This document shows positions 1-8,237 of a stretch of 44,281 bases of DNA, one piece after another. Under the pieces are notes generated by a model, which ran no database searches, was not told where the DNA came from, and was given only the letters and a program-made list of their open reading frames with translations. Where the stretch lies: contig JBBRBN010000027.1 in assembly GCA_038205755.1 (NCBI GenBank), positions 1 through 44,281 on the forward strand, in the 5' to 3' direction. Made by a program: the position numbers and the translations under genes. This DNA comes from JANNWF01 sp038205755 (lineage in GTDB: Bacteria > Pseudomonadota > Gammaproteobacteria > Xanthomonadales > Xanthomonadaceae). The stretch's first letter is position 1. Every line of letters starts with the position of its first letter.

Positions 1-777
1 GTTCTGGTCCGGACGACAGACCCATTGCACCGGCATGCGGAAACCCAGCTTGCTGGCCGGCGGCGCCACCTGCACGGTCTCCAGGTGCTCAAGCAGGCTC
101 GGCCCCTGGTACCAGCCGATCAGCGAGGAGCGGCTGCTGACGTTTTCGCCGCACAGCGCCGACAGCGGCACCGCGGTGACGTCGTCAATGCCCATCTGCG
201 CCGCCAGTTCGCGGTAGTCCGCCTCGATCGCGTTGAACGTATCCTGGTCGTAATCAACCAGGTCCATCTTGTTCACCGCCAGCAGCACGTGGCGGATTCC
301 CAGCAGACCGCAGATATAGGTGTGACGGCGGGTCTGGGTCAGCAGGCCTTTACGCGCATCGATCAGCACCACGGCCAAATCGGCGGTGGACGCACCGGTG
401 GCCATATTGCGTGTGTACTGCTCGTGCCCCGGGCAGTCAGCGACGATGAACTTGCGCCGATCGGTACTGAAAAAACGGTACGCCACGTCAATGGTGATCC
501 CCTGCTCGCGCTCCGCGGACAGGCCGTCGACCAGCAGCGCGAAATCCAGCTCGCCGTTCTGGGTGCCGTGGCGCTGGCTGTCGCTTTCGAGGGCGGCCAG
601 CTGATCGTCAAACAGCAGCTTGGTGTCGTAAAGCAGGCGTCCCAACAGGGTGCTCTTTCCATCGTCCACACTGCCACAGGTAATGAGGCGCAGCAGACTC
701 TTGGTTTCGTGCTGTAGCAGGTAGTCGTCGATGGCCATGGCGGCGGCGTTCCCGGCGTTGATCATGTCCGTCCTCAT
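1..777 (-). CDS. cysN: Sulfate adenylyltransferase subunit 1 (GTPase), partial
   Basis: Large GTPase subunit of ATP sulfurylase; it couples GTP hydrolysis to activation of sulfate to APS in the cytoplasm, together with CysD. I translated the minus strand from the ATG at 777 and obtained 259 codons, running off the left edge of the window. Visible GTPase motifs are GSVDDGKST (residues 35-43), DCPG (114-117) and NKMD (169-172). The start overlaps the cysD stop as ATGA, so the two are translationally coupled; a second in-frame ATG lies at 765. The C-terminal half is outside the window, so whether the gene is plain cysN or a cysNC fusion carrying APS kinase cannot be seen. Confidence 0.95.
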   Translation of the reverse strand, partial: MRTDMINAGNAAAMAIDDYLLQHETKSLLRLITCGSVDDGKSTLLGRLLYDTKLLFDDQLAALESDSQRHGTQNGELDFALLVDGLSAEREQGITIDVAYRFFSTDRRKFIVADCPGHEQYTRNMATGASTADLAVVLIDARKGLLTQTRRHTYICGLLGIRHVLLAVNKMDLVDYDQDTFNAIEADYRELAAQMGIDDVTAVPLSALCGENVSSRSSLIGWYQGPSLLEHLETVQVAPPASKLGFRMPVQWVCRPDQN

Positions 778-1685
778 CAGAAATAGCCCTCCTGCTTCTT
801 CGTCTCCATCGAGGCTGATGGATCGTGGTCGATCACCCGGCCCTGGCGCTCGGAGGTGCGGGCCAGAAGCATTTCCTGGATGACTTTCGCGAGGGTGTTG
901 GCGTCGGATTCGACCGCGCCGGTCAGCGGGTAGCAGCCCAGCGTCCGGAAGCGAACCCAACGCGCCTGCGCGGCCTCGCCTGGCCGCAACGGCAGGCGAT
1001 GATCGTCCACCATGATCAGCGTCCCGTCGCGCTCGACCACCGGACGCGGCGCGGCCAGGTAGAGGTCGGGAACCGGAATCGACTCGCGGAAGATATACAG
1101 CCAGATGTCCAGTTCAGTCCAGTTCGACAGCGGAAACGCGCGCACGCTCTCGCCCGCCGCGAGGCGCGCGTTGTAGAGGCTCCACAGCTCCGGCCGCTGG
1201 TTTTTCGGGTCCCAGCGGTGGCCGGCGCTGCGGAACGACAGGATGCGCTCCTTGGCGCGCGACTTTTCCTCGTCCCGACGCGCGCCGCCGATCGCGCAGT
1301 CGAAGCCGTGCTGGTCCAGCGCCTGCTTCAGCGCCTGGGTCTTCATGATGTCGGTGTGCACGGTGGCGCCGTGACTGAACGGCCCAATGCCGGCCGCCAC
1401 GCCGTCCGGATTGGTATGCACACGCAGCTCCACGCCGGTCTCTGCGGCGCGCCGGTCGCGAAAGGCGATCATCTCGCGGAACTTCCAGCCGGTGTCGATG
1501 TGCAGCAGCGGCATCGGCGGCCGAGCCGGGTAGAACGCTTTGAGCAGCAGGTGCAGCAGCACCGAGCTGTCCTTGCCGATCGAGTACATCAGCACCGGGT
1601 TGCGGAACTCGGCGGCGCACTCGCGCAGGATGTGGATGCTCTCGGCCTCAAGACGGTCGAGATGGCTGGGGTGGCTGGCGGTCAT
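777..1685 (-). CDS. cysD: Sulfate adenylyltransferase subunit 2
   Basis: Catalytic subunit of ATP sulfurylase, forming adenosine 5'-phosphosulfate from ATP and sulfate. The product is 302 residues, the same length as the E. coli protein as I remember it. The PP-loop ATP-pyrophosphatase signature SIGKDSS is at residues 35-41, followed by conserved blocks such as DIMKT, GGARRDEEKSRAKER and FPLSNWTE; it ends in the family-typical KKQEGYF. It lies first in cysDN, with 89 bp separating it from the ATP-grasp gene upstream on the same strand. No CysB site could be recognised in that gap. Confidence 0.97.
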   Translation of the reverse strand: MTASHPSHLDRLEAESIHILRECAAEFRNPVLMYSIGKDSSVLLHLLLKAFYPARPPMPLLHIDTGWKFREMIAFRDRRAAETGVELRVHTNPDGVAAGIGPFSHGATVHTDIMKTQALKQALDQHGFDCAIGGARRDEEKSRAKERILSFRSAGHRWDPKNQRPELWSLYNARLAAGESVRAFPLSNWTELDIWLYIFRESIPVPDLYLAAPRPVVERDGTLIMVDDHRLPLRPGEAAQARWVRFRTLGCYPLTGAVESDANTLAKVIQEMLLARTSERQGRVIDHDPSASMETKKQEGYF

Positions 1686-1744
1686 GCGCGGTGGGCGGCG
1701 GACAAGGCCGGGGAGTATCCAGCGCGCTCAAAGGGCTGTCACGC

Positions 1745-1765
1745 GGCGCGAAGTGATTCCGCGCC
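1745..1765. terminator. Hairpin after the ATP-grasp gene
   Basis: GGCGCG (1745-1750) and CGCGCC (1760-1765) can form a 6-bp stem with a 9-nt loop, about 10 bp beyond the stop of the ATP-grasp gene and ahead of cysD. There is no following T-run, so it may only attenuate or protect the RNA. Confidence 0.25.
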
Positions 1766-1774
1766 AACCGCCGG

Positions 1775-2647
1775 TTATGTGCGGTTGCGCGCCAGTCGCC
1801 GCAGGGTCGCCTCGACCAGCAGGTCGGTGGCGGCGGGCGCGGTGGCGAAAAACAGCGACGGCTCGACCAGTTCGAGTTCCAGCAGCCTGGGCCCGTCGGC
1901 TGACGGCAGCAGGTCGATCCGTGCGTACAGCGGCGTGGCAAACGGCAGCGCGGCAAGCACCGCGCGCGCCACCTGGTGTTCGGCCTCGCTGGCGATCCGC
2001 GGGCCGATGTGCTCGGCGGCGAACAGATCCGCAGTTGGCGTGCCGTCGCGCGTCAGCAGCGGACCCTTGCGGATGGCGTGCGAATAGCGGCCGTCAATGA
2101 AGATCATGCCGGTCTCGCCGTAGCTGTCGACGCCACCCAGATAGGGCTGGATCAGCGCGCTGCGGCCGGCATCGAGCAGCCGGCGTACGTGGCTGAGCGC
2201 CGCCTCACGCTGCTCGGCCAGGTAGCGCACGGTGTCGCGTGATCCCGCGCCGATCGCCGGCTTGACCACGAACTCGTCCAGTTCGGGCAGCTGATCGGCA
2301 TTCTGGCCGGGCTCCAGGAAGTGCGCCGGGATGCTGGCGACGCCGGCGGCGGCAAGATCCGAAAGATAGTGCTTGTCACTGTTCCAGCGCACGACTTCAA
2401 GCGGGTTGAGCAACCGGTCGTGGGCGCTTACGGCCGCGCACCAGGCGAGAAATTCCGCATGCCGTTCGGTGTAGTCCCAGGTCGAGCGCAGCAGTACCGC
2501 GGCAAACCGCGACCAGGACACGCTGGGATCGTCCCAGGCCAGCACCTCGGCCGCCACACCGTGCCGCGCGAATGCCTCGACCAGCGGCGCCTGATCGGCG
2601 TCCAGTCCGGCGGCAGCGATGGCAGTGGCGAGGGCGATGGTGGTCAT
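1775..2647 (-). CDS. ATP-grasp domain protein (RimK/glutathione synthetase-like)
   Basis: A 290-residue protein with an ATP-grasp fold: VVKPAIGAGS (Lys129) is the ATP-lysine motif, GMIFIDG and IRKGPLL follow, and the metal-binding end is YARIDLL with LELELVEPSLFF (about 242-267). Such enzymes ligate a carboxylate to an amine or thiol through an acylphosphate; the substrates cannot be told from sequence. The N-terminal region with RSTWDY fits the prokaryotic glutathione synthetase-like preATP-grasp arrangement. It lies between ETF-QO and cysD on the same strand. Its start codon is preceded by a heptamer repeat array with no recognisable Shine-Dalgarno sequence. Confidence 0.8.
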   Translation of the reverse strand: MTTIALATAIAAAGLDADQAPLVEAFARHGVAAEVLAWDDPSVSWSRFAAVLLRSTWDYTERHAEFLAWCAAVSAHDRLLNPLEVVRWNSDKHYLSDLAAAGVASIPAHFLEPGQNADQLPELDEFVVKPAIGAGSRDTVRYLAEQREAALSHVRRLLDAGRSALIQPYLGGVDSYGETGMIFIDGRYSHAIRKGPLLTRDGTPTADLFAAEHIGPRIASEAEHQVARAVLAALPFATPLYARIDLLPSADGPRLLELELVEPSLFFATAPAATDLLVEATLRRLARNRT

Positions 2648-2734
2648 GGGTGAGGCTCAGTGCTCAGGGCTCAGGGCTCAGGGCAGGGAATGCGGGAGGT
2701 GCCTTTCCTGAGCCCTGACCCCTGCTGCCCTGCT
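2648..2734 (-). repeat. Intercistronic heptamer hairpin element A
   Basis: The whole gap between ETF-QO and the ATP-grasp gene is repeat. In coding orientation, G-rich heptamers (2707-2734) follow the ETF-QO stop; then a short spacer; then C-rich heptamers of the form CCTGAGC, four copies (2655-2682), ending 7 nt before the ATP-grasp ATG. CAGGGCTCAGG in the first arm pairs perfectly with CCTGAGCCCTG in the second. The same plan recurs at 23867-23991 and 44147-44281. Confidence 0.8.
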
Positions 2735-4336
2735 CTACAAGTTCTGATAGTTCGGCCCCGCACCGCCTTCCGGCGTCACCCAGGTGATGATCTGGTAGGG
2801 GTCCTTGATGTCGCAGGTCTTGCAGTGGACGCAGTTGGCAGCGTTGATCTGCAGTCTGCGTTCGGCGCCGGTGCCGACCATTTCGTAGACGCCGGCTGGG
2901 CAGAAGCGCTCGCAGGGGTTGCCGTATTCTTCGGTGCATTTCGTCAGGCAGATCGAAGTGTCGGCGACCTGCAGGTGCACCGGCTGGTCTTCGTCGTGCT
3001 CGGTGGCGGCGAAGTAGACGCCGGCCAGGACGTCGCGCGGGGCGAGGGTGCGGTCGACGTAGTCGCGCTTGGGTGACTGCTGCTCGGCCAGTTTGGTCAG
3101 GGTGGAGTGGTCGGCCTTGTTGCGCCATGTCCAGGGCGAAGCGCCGCCGGTCAATGTCTCCCAGCCGGAGTTGAGCAGGCCGATCCACAGTCCTTTCTTG
3201 AAGCTCGGCTTGATATTGCGCACGCGCTTGAGTTCGGCCATCACCACCGATCCACGCAGTTTGGCGTCCCACCCCTCGGCCTTGAGCGAGCTGGCAGCGT
3301 GTTCTGCGGCCAACATGCCCGAGCGCAGCGCCTGATGGGTGCCCTTGATCTTCGGCACGTTGAGCAATCCGGCGGCATCACCGATCAGCAGCGCGCCGGG
3401 CATGTCGACCTTGGGCAGGGACTGCCAGCCGCCGCTGACGATGGCGCGCGCGCCTGCCGACAGGATGCTGCCGCCCTCCAGCAGCGGTTTGATCGTCGGA
3501 TGATGCTTCCACTGCTGGAAGGCCTCGTACGGCTGGTACTTGGGGTCGCGGTAGTCGAGGCCGGAGACGTAGCCCAGTGCGACCTGGTCACCGGGCAGGT
3601 GGTACAGAAAACTGCCGCCATAAGTGTGGCTGTCGGCGGGCCAGCCGAGGCTGTGGACGATCTTCCCCGGCGTGCCGCGCCCCGCCGGCAGCTGCCAAAG
3701 CTCCTTTAGGCCGATCGAGTAGCTCTGTGGATCGGATTCGGCGTCAAGGTTGAAGCGTTTTACCAGCTGTTTGGTCAGATGGCCGCGGGCGCCCTCGGCG
3801 AGCACCGTCAGCTTGGCCTTGATGTCGATCCCTTGCGCATAGGTCGGCTTATGGCTGCCGTCCTTGGCCACGCCCATGTCGCCAATGCGCACGCCCGACA
3901 CCGCGCCCGCTTCGTCGAACAGCATCTCGGCGGCGGCAAAGCCCGGGTAGATTTCGACACCCAGCGCCTCGGCCTGCGGTGCCAGCCAGGCGCACATCGC
4001 CCCGAGGCTCACGATGAAGTTGCCGTGGTTGTTCATCTGCGGCGGCACGATCGGCAGCTTCCAGCCGCCGCTTCGGGTCAGAAACCAGAACTCGTCCTGG
4101 CCGGCCGCCACGCATATCGGCGGCGGCGCGTCGCGCCAACCGGGCAGCAGCTCGTCAAGTGGCTGCGGTTCGATGACCGCTCCAGACAGGATGTGCGCCC
4201 CGATAGTCGAGGACTTTTCGATCACGCAGACCGATAGCTCGGGCTTCAGTTGCTTCAGTCGAATGGCGAACGCCAGCCCGGCGGGACCGGCGCCCACTGC
4301 GACGACGTCGTATTCCATGCAGTCGCGTTCGCTCAT
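2735..4336 (-). CDS. Electron transfer flavoprotein-ubiquinone oxidoreductase
   Basis: Inner-membrane-associated FAD/4Fe-4S enzyme that passes electrons from reduced ETF to ubiquinone, linking fatty acid and amino acid dehydrogenation to respiration. The product is 533 residues from the ATG at 4336. The N-terminal dinucleotide-binding GAGPAG is at 15-20, and GDAAGLLNVPKIKGTHQA is a characteristic internal block. The C-terminal ferredoxin-like domain has cluster cysteines at about 479 (ERFCPAG) and at 502, 505 and 508 (CVHCKTC), followed by DPYQIITW. The frame stays open upstream to 4543, but the homology begins at this start and a perfect TATAAT lies at 4370-4375. No etfAB genes are in the window. 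Confidence 0.96.
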   Translation of the reverse strand: MSERDCMEYDVVAVGAGPAGLAFAIRLKQLKPELSVCVIEKSSTIGAHILSGAVIEPQPLDELLPGWRDAPPPICVAAGQDEFWFLTRSGGWKLPIVPPQMNNHGNFIVSLGAMCAWLAPQAEALGVEIYPGFAAAEMLFDEAGAVSGVRIGDMGVAKDGSHKPTYAQGIDIKAKLTVLAEGARGHLTKQLVKRFNLDAESDPQSYSIGLKELWQLPAGRGTPGKIVHSLGWPADSHTYGGSFLYHLPGDQVALGYVSGLDYRDPKYQPYEAFQQWKHHPTIKPLLEGGSILSAGARAIVSGGWQSLPKVDMPGALLIGDAAGLLNVPKIKGTHQALRSGMLAAEHAASSLKAEGWDAKLRGSVVMAELKRVRNIKPSFKKGLWIGLLNSGWETLTGGASPWTWRNKADHSTLTKLAEQQSPKRDYVDRTLAPRDVLAGVYFAATEHDEDQPVHLQVADTSICLTKCTEEYGNPCERFCPAGVYEMVGTGAERRLQINAANCVHCKTCDIKDPYQIITWVTPEGGAGPNYQNL

Positions 4337-4369
4337 TGCACACCTGTCGCTGGTCGAATCAGGGGCCCG

Positions 4370-4375
4370 ATTATA
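4370..4375 (-). promoter_or_regulatory. -10 element for the ETF-QO gene
   Basis: Reverse complement of 4370-4375 reads TATAAT, a perfect sigma-70 -10 hexamer, 34 bp ahead of the ETF-QO start codon. No good -35 hexamer is seen at 16-18 bp. It lies in the 127-bp divergent gap shared with the amidase. Confidence 0.45.
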
Positions 4376-4429
4376 GGCGCCGACCTGCTGCCACGACGTG
4401 CCGACGGCGGACGATGCGCCTCGGCCATG

Positions 4430-4435
4430 GATAAT
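4430..4435 (+). promoter_or_regulatory. -10 element for the amidase gene
   Basis: GATAAT, five of six matches to the -10 consensus and preceded by TG, lies 28 bp before the amidase ATG at 4464. This is the plus-strand half of the divergent gap. It was called by eye only, and no clear -35 is present. Confidence 0.35.
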
Positions 4436-4463
4436 AGGGCTTGCGCCCCACTCCCCGTTGACC

Positions 4464-5816
4464 ATGAGCAGCCACGAAGACAACGCCCTGCGCCACGCCT
4501 CCCTGTGCCGACAGCTGCATCTGCTGGCCAGTGGCGAAATCACCTCCTTCCGGCTGGTGGACGCCTACCTGCAGGCGATTGAACGCGACAATCCGCGCTT
4601 GCGCGCCTTCTATTGCGTCGATGCCGAGGGCGCCCGCGCCGCTGCAAGGGCGTCGGACGCTCGCCGTCAGGCGGGCTCGGCGCTGGGCCGGCTCGATGGC
4701 GTCGCGATTGCCATCAAGGACAACCTCGATGTGGCGGGATTGCCCACTACGGCCGGTCTGGCTGCCCGCCGCACCCACCGTGCGGTCGCCGACGCGTTTG
4801 CGGTGGCGCGGCTGCGCGCGGCGGGCGCTGTGATTCTTGGCAAGACCGCGCTGGATGAGGCCGCGCTGGGTGCGATGGGCAGTAACGCGGCGTTCGGCAA
4901 CGTCCCCAATCCGGTCCAGCCGACGCATGCTGCGGGCGGATCGTCGTCAGGTTCGGCGGTGGCGGTCGCGGCCGGGCTGTGCAGCGCCGCGCTGGGCAGC
5001 GACACGCTGGGGTCGCTGCGCATCCCAGCCGCCTTCTGCGACATTTTCGCGCTGCGCCCGACGCTGGGTGAGGTGTCCTGCAGCGGGCTGTGGCCAGCGT
5101 TGCCGCGTCTGGATGCCATCGGGCCGCTGACGCGATCGCTGGACGACTTGCCGGTCCTGCTGCAGGTGCTGGCCGGGCATGACCCATCCGATCCGCGCTC
5201 AAGACGCCGGCGGGTTCCACTGGCGCTCCCGGATTGGGAGCCCGCCCGCCTGCGCAGCGGTATTGCCTCAAACCTGGTGGCACTGGGTGCCGACGGGTCC
5301 GTCGTGACGGCCTTCCATAGCGCGCTGGAGCGCCTTCAACCGCTGCTCGGTGAGCGACGCGAGATCGCGCTGACCGATCTCGGGCTGACGCGACTGCGGC
5401 GGGCGGCGCTGATGATGATGGAGGCCGGACTCTCCACCGCCGACCCGGCTGACCTTGCGGAGCTGTCGGCGGATCGACGGCAGATGCTGGCCTACGCGGC
5501 CGGCAAGTCGGCAATTGACTACGCGCGGGCTGATCGTCAGCTCGACGCGGCGGTAGTTTCGATGCGCCGCATGTTTGACGGCATTGACGTGCTGCTGCTG
5601 CCGACGGTGCCGGTACCACCGCCGCTGCTGGGGTCGACCGAGCCCGCCAACCTGGCTGACTTTACGGCGCTGGCCAGCATCGCCGGCTGCCCGGCGCTCA
5701 GTCTGCCGCTGGGCCAAGGCATCGGTCTACAGCTTGTTGGCCCGCCGGGCAGCGATTTGCGCCTGCTGGAGCTGGGGCAGGTCACGGTGGCGTTGATCGA
5801 GGCGGTCGACGGCTAG
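4464..5816 (+). CDS. Amidase signature family hydrolase
   Basis: Cytoplasmic amidase of the GatA/AtzF-like signature family, hydrolysing a C-N amide bond; the substrate is unknown. The product is 450 residues from the ATG at 4464. The Ser-cisSer-Lys triad is visible: Lys85 in AIAIKDNLD, the GGSSSGS block at 158-164, and the nucleophile Ser184 in DTLGSLRIP. The residue before the nucleophile Gly-Ser is Leu rather than the usual Gly or Ala. The frame opens earlier, at 4398, but 4464 lies just after the putative -10 and begins the homologous part. It is not linked to gatB/gatC, so a role in Gln-tRNA amidation is unlikely. The AlkB-like gene starts 4 bp after its stop. Confidence 0.85.
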   Translation: MSSHEDNALRHASLCRQLHLLASGEITSFRLVDAYLQAIERDNPRLRAFYCVDAEGARAAARASDARRQAGSALGRLDGVAIAIKDNLDVAGLPTTAGLAARRTHRAVADAFAVARLRAAGAVILGKTALDEAALGAMGSNAAFGNVPNPVQPTHAAGGSSSGSAVAVAAGLCSAALGSDTLGSLRIPAAFCDIFALRPTLGEVSCSGLWPALPRLDAIGPLTRSLDDLPVLLQVLAGHDPSDPRSRRRRVPLALPDWEPARLRSGIASNLVALGADGSVVTAFHSALERLQPLLGERREIALTDLGLTRLRRAALMMMEAGLSTADPADLAELSADRRQMLAYAAGKSAIDYARADRQLDAAVVSMRRMFDGIDVLLLPTVPVPPPLLGSTEPANLADFTALASIAGCPALSLPLGQGIGLQLVGPPGSDLRLLELGQVTVALIEAVDG

Positions 5817-5819
5817 TCC

Positions 5820-6425
5820 GTGACGCTGGCGCCGATCGCACTGCCCGGCGCCGAGCTGGCGTTCGATCCGGCGTTCCTTGCGCCGGTGGAAGCCGACGCG
5901 CTGCTGGCGCTGCTGCATGACTCGATCGCCTGGAGTCAGCACCGCATCCGCCTGTTCGGCCGCGAGCATCCGACGCCGCGGCTGAGTTGCTGGATTGGCG
6001 ACCCGGGCGCCAGCTATGTTTACTCGCGAACCCGATTTGACCCGCAGCCCTGGCCGGTTGGATTGCCGGCCCTGCGCGCGCACATTGAGCGAGCCTGCGG
6101 CACGCGCTTCAACGCAGTCCTGGCTAATCTGTACCGGGATGGTGGTGACTGCATGGGTTGGCACGCTGATGACGAGCCCGAACTTGGCGCCCAGCCGGTG
6201 ATCGCCTCGCTTAGCCTCGGTGCCACTCGACAGTTCCACCTGCGCGGCCGCAACGCCCCGACCCGGTTGCGTCTTTCGCTGGGTCACGGCAGCCTGCTGC
6301 TGATGCGCGGGTCTACCCAGCAGCACTATCAGCATGCCTTGCCGCGCACCGCCCGGCCGTGCGGCGTGCGTCTCAATCTGACCTTCCGGCGGATCATCAG
6401 GTTGAGCAAGTCGGTTGGCGGCTAA
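5820..6425 (+). CDS. AlkB-like 2-oxoglutarate/Fe(II) dioxygenase
   Basis: 201-residue member of the AlkB family, which oxidatively removes alkyl groups from nucleic acid bases (or, for some members, other substrates) using Fe(II) and 2-oxoglutarate. The double-stranded beta-helix ligands are visible: NLYRDGGDCMGWHADDE supplies His115 and Asp117, His172 sits in QQHYQHALP, and the 2-oxoglutarate arginines in RLNLTFRR are Arg184 and Arg190. The length and the YxxG-like NLYRDG block resemble the AlkB/ALKBH2-3 repair group. The start is a GTG 4 bp after the amidase stop, implying co-transcription. Confidence 0.88.
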   Translation: MTLAPIALPGAELAFDPAFLAPVEADALLALLHDSIAWSQHRIRLFGREHPTPRLSCWIGDPGASYVYSRTRFDPQPWPVGLPALRAHIERACGTRFNAVLANLYRDGGDCMGWHADDEPELGAQPVIASLSLGATRQFHLRGRNAPTRLRLSLGHGSLLLMRGSTQQHYQHALPRTARPCGVRLNLTFRRIIRLSKSVGG

Positions 6426-6442
6426 ACGAGCCGCCACCGAAG

Positions 6443-6610
6443 TTATCCCGCATGTTTCATGAATTCGCGCGATGACCGCGCAGGATGTTGTTTGCACAGG
6501 AGATTTTCCGAAGGGGCGGCGTATCGGGCGCTACGACCGACTGAGGAAAATCTCCTGTGCGGACAACAGACAAGCGAGGGCGCGCGAGATTCATCAAACA
6601 TGCGGGTTAT
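6443..6610. mobile_element. MITE-like palindromic element with 4-bp target duplication
   Basis: A 160-bp element (6447-6606) is flanked by TTAT on both sides (6443-6446 and 6607-6610), the expected target duplication. Its ends are imperfect inverted repeats of about 25 bp (CCCGCATGTTTCATGAAT on the left; the right end inverted reads CCCGCATGTTTGATGAAT). A perfect inner inverted repeat of 16 bp, GCACAGGAGATTTTCC, lies at 6494-6509 and 6545-6560. It has no credible ORF, so it would be non-autonomous. The terminal sequence and 4-bp duplication bring IS1380-type elements to mind, but that link is from memory. It sits 58 bp upstream of the ThrE-like gene. Confidence 0.75.
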
Positions 6611-6667
6611 GACCCGGAGCGGGATTTGTAGCAAGCTGCCGGCCCGTTTCACCCAGCAGCTGAACCG

Positions 6668-7897
6668 ATGACTGACGCCAGCTTTGCCGACCGCATCGAC
6701 TTTCTGATCCAGCTGGCGCGCCGACTGCATGCCTACGGCACTACCGCGCAGCGCCTGGAGGGGGCGGTTTGTGCGGTTGCCAAACGTCTGCAGCTGACCT
6801 GTGACCCATGGTCCAACCCGACCGGGCTGCTGCTGTCTCTCGCGGACGCCCGCGAGGGCCGGATGGGCGCGGAGACGACCCGCGTGATTCGCCTGGAACC
6901 GGGCGATATCGACTTGCGCAAGCTGTGCCAGGCCGACGACATCGCCGAGCGTGTGATGCGCGGTGAGCTCGGCTTGCATGAAGGCTCGTTGGCCCTGCAG
7001 GCGCTTGACCGCGCGCCCGGCCAGCGCGGCCGCTGGATGATGGTGCTCAGCTTCGGTCTGACGTCGGCCAGCGTCGCGGCCCTGCTGCGGACTGGTTGGG
7101 CGGCAATCATCACCGCAGCCTGTATTGGCTGGCTGATCGGCGCGCTGTCCCTGCTGGGCACCGGCCGGCCGCGACTGGCCGAGGCCCTGGACGCGCTATC
7201 GGCCCTGCTGGCGACCCTTATTGTGTTCGCAGTCGCCCACTACCTGGTGCCGCTGCCGCTGCAGTCGGTGGTGGTGTCGGCACTTATTGTCCTGCTGCCA
7301 GGGTTGGCGCTTACCAATGCAGTCTCGGAATTGTCAAGCCAGCACCTGGTTTCAGGTACGGCTCGTTTTGCAGGCGCCACCGCAATTTTGCTCAAGTTGA
7401 CCTTCGGGACGGTCGCTGGGACGCAGATCGGCCATTTCCTGGGCTGGTCACCGGGCGACCCGCAGGTAGTCATCCAGCCAATTTGGCTGGAATGGCTGGC
7501 GCTGCTGATTGGCTCGTATGCGTTTGCCGTGCTGTTCCGCGCCGACCGTCGTGATTACCTTGTGGTCATGGCCTCGGCGTGGCTTGGTTATCTGACCACC
7601 CGCTATGCGGGCGCTGCACTGGGCAGCGAGGCCGGGGTTTTCATCGCCGGCCTGGTGGTGGGGGCGACGGCCAATCTATATGCGCGCACGTTCAACCGCC
7701 CCGGCGCGCTGGTGCGCGTGCCCGGCATCATTTTGCTGGTTCCCGGCAGCGTCGGATTTCGCAGTCTCAATCTGGCGCTCGAGCGTGACGTCCTGCTCAG
7801 CCTGGATACGGGCTTTGCGCTGGTCGCGCTGTTGATTTCCCTGGTGGCCGGACTGCTGTTTGGCAACCTGTTGGTGCCGGCGCGACACCATCTGTAG
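6668..7897 (+). CDS. Threonine/serine exporter family protein (ThrE-like)
   Basis: 409-residue inner-membrane protein of the ThrE/YjjP-YjjB family, which exports threonine and serine by proton antiport. A cytoplasmic N-terminal domain (about 1-120) carries the family's PTGLLLSL block; about ten hydrophobic segments follow from residue 120 on (for example GLTSASVAALLRTGWAAIIT, and later LLFGNLLVPAR at the end). It contains both halves (YjjP-like and YjjB-like) in one chain, as ThrE does. No regulator or biosynthetic gene adjoins it. The MITE-like element upstream may lie in, or supply, its promoter region. Confidence 0.85.
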   Translation: MTDASFADRIDFLIQLARRLHAYGTTAQRLEGAVCAVAKRLQLTCDPWSNPTGLLLSLADAREGRMGAETTRVIRLEPGDIDLRKLCQADDIAERVMRGELGLHEGSLALQALDRAPGQRGRWMMVLSFGLTSASVAALLRTGWAAIITAACIGWLIGALSLLGTGRPRLAEALDALSALLATLIVFAVAHYLVPLPLQSVVVSALIVLLPGLALTNAVSELSSQHLVSGTARFAGATAILLKLTFGTVAGTQIGHFLGWSPGDPQVVIQPIWLEWLALLIGSYAFAVLFRADRRDYLVVMASAWLGYLTTRYAGAALGSEAGVFIAGLVVGATANLYARTFNRPGALVRVPGIILLVPGSVGFRSLNLALERDVLLSLDTGFALVALLISLVAGLLFGNLLVPARHHL

Positions 7898-8189
7898 CAC
7901 CAAGGCGGGCAGCGGCCGGCGGGGCGTTCACTCGCAGCAACGCTGCCATCTGACGCCCTTGGCCGGGCGAACGAACCCGTCTGGAATTCCGCGTGGCCTG
8001 CAAAGCGCATACTCGAGAACGCCGGCGACCATTTTTACGAAGGCGTCAATCGACCGGAACTCAGACTGCTGCGCGACTCCTGCGGTCGCGACACCGGCGA
8101 TGCGGTGGCGGTTGAACGCGCGGCGACGAACTATCGGGCGGGCGTCATGCGCAGTGGCCAAAGTAACCGCCGAACCTGAAGCGACCGCG
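7898..8189. other. Intergenic stretch, no convincing gene
   Basis: A gap between the convergent ThrE-like and H-NS-like genes. The minus strand is open for 95 codons (7928-8215), but the translation is arginine- and alanine-rich, has no domain I recognise and runs into the terminator hairpin. It may be degenerate or repeat-derived DNA. Confidence 0.5.
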
Positions 8190-8225
8190 CTGGCCTGCAG
8201 CTTGGGAAAACCCAAGGCAGGCCAG
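8190..8225. terminator. Strong bidirectional hairpin between convergent genes
   Basis: CTGGCCTGC (8190-8198) pairs with GCAGGCCAG (8217-8225), and CTTGGG pairs with CCCAAG, closing a 4-nt AAAA loop with a 2-nt AG bulge: 15 paired bases. It lies 12 bp beyond the stop of the H-NS-like gene and faces the ThrE-like gene, so it could terminate both. No long T-run follows on either strand. Confidence 0.6.
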
Positions 8226-8237
8226 GCGAGAGCGAAC

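Noticed and set aside
25..717. A 230-codon plus-strand frame at the left edge
   Set aside because: It is the antisense of cysN, whose minus-strand translation shows complete GTPase motifs.
825..2087. A 420-codon plus-strand frame
   Set aside because: It is antisense to cysD and the ATP-grasp gene; the translation is rich in Arg, His and Gln without domains.
7928..8215. A 95-codon minus-strand frame between thrE and hns
   Set aside because: No recognisable domain, no ribosome site noted, and it overlaps the terminator hairpin; probably non-coding.
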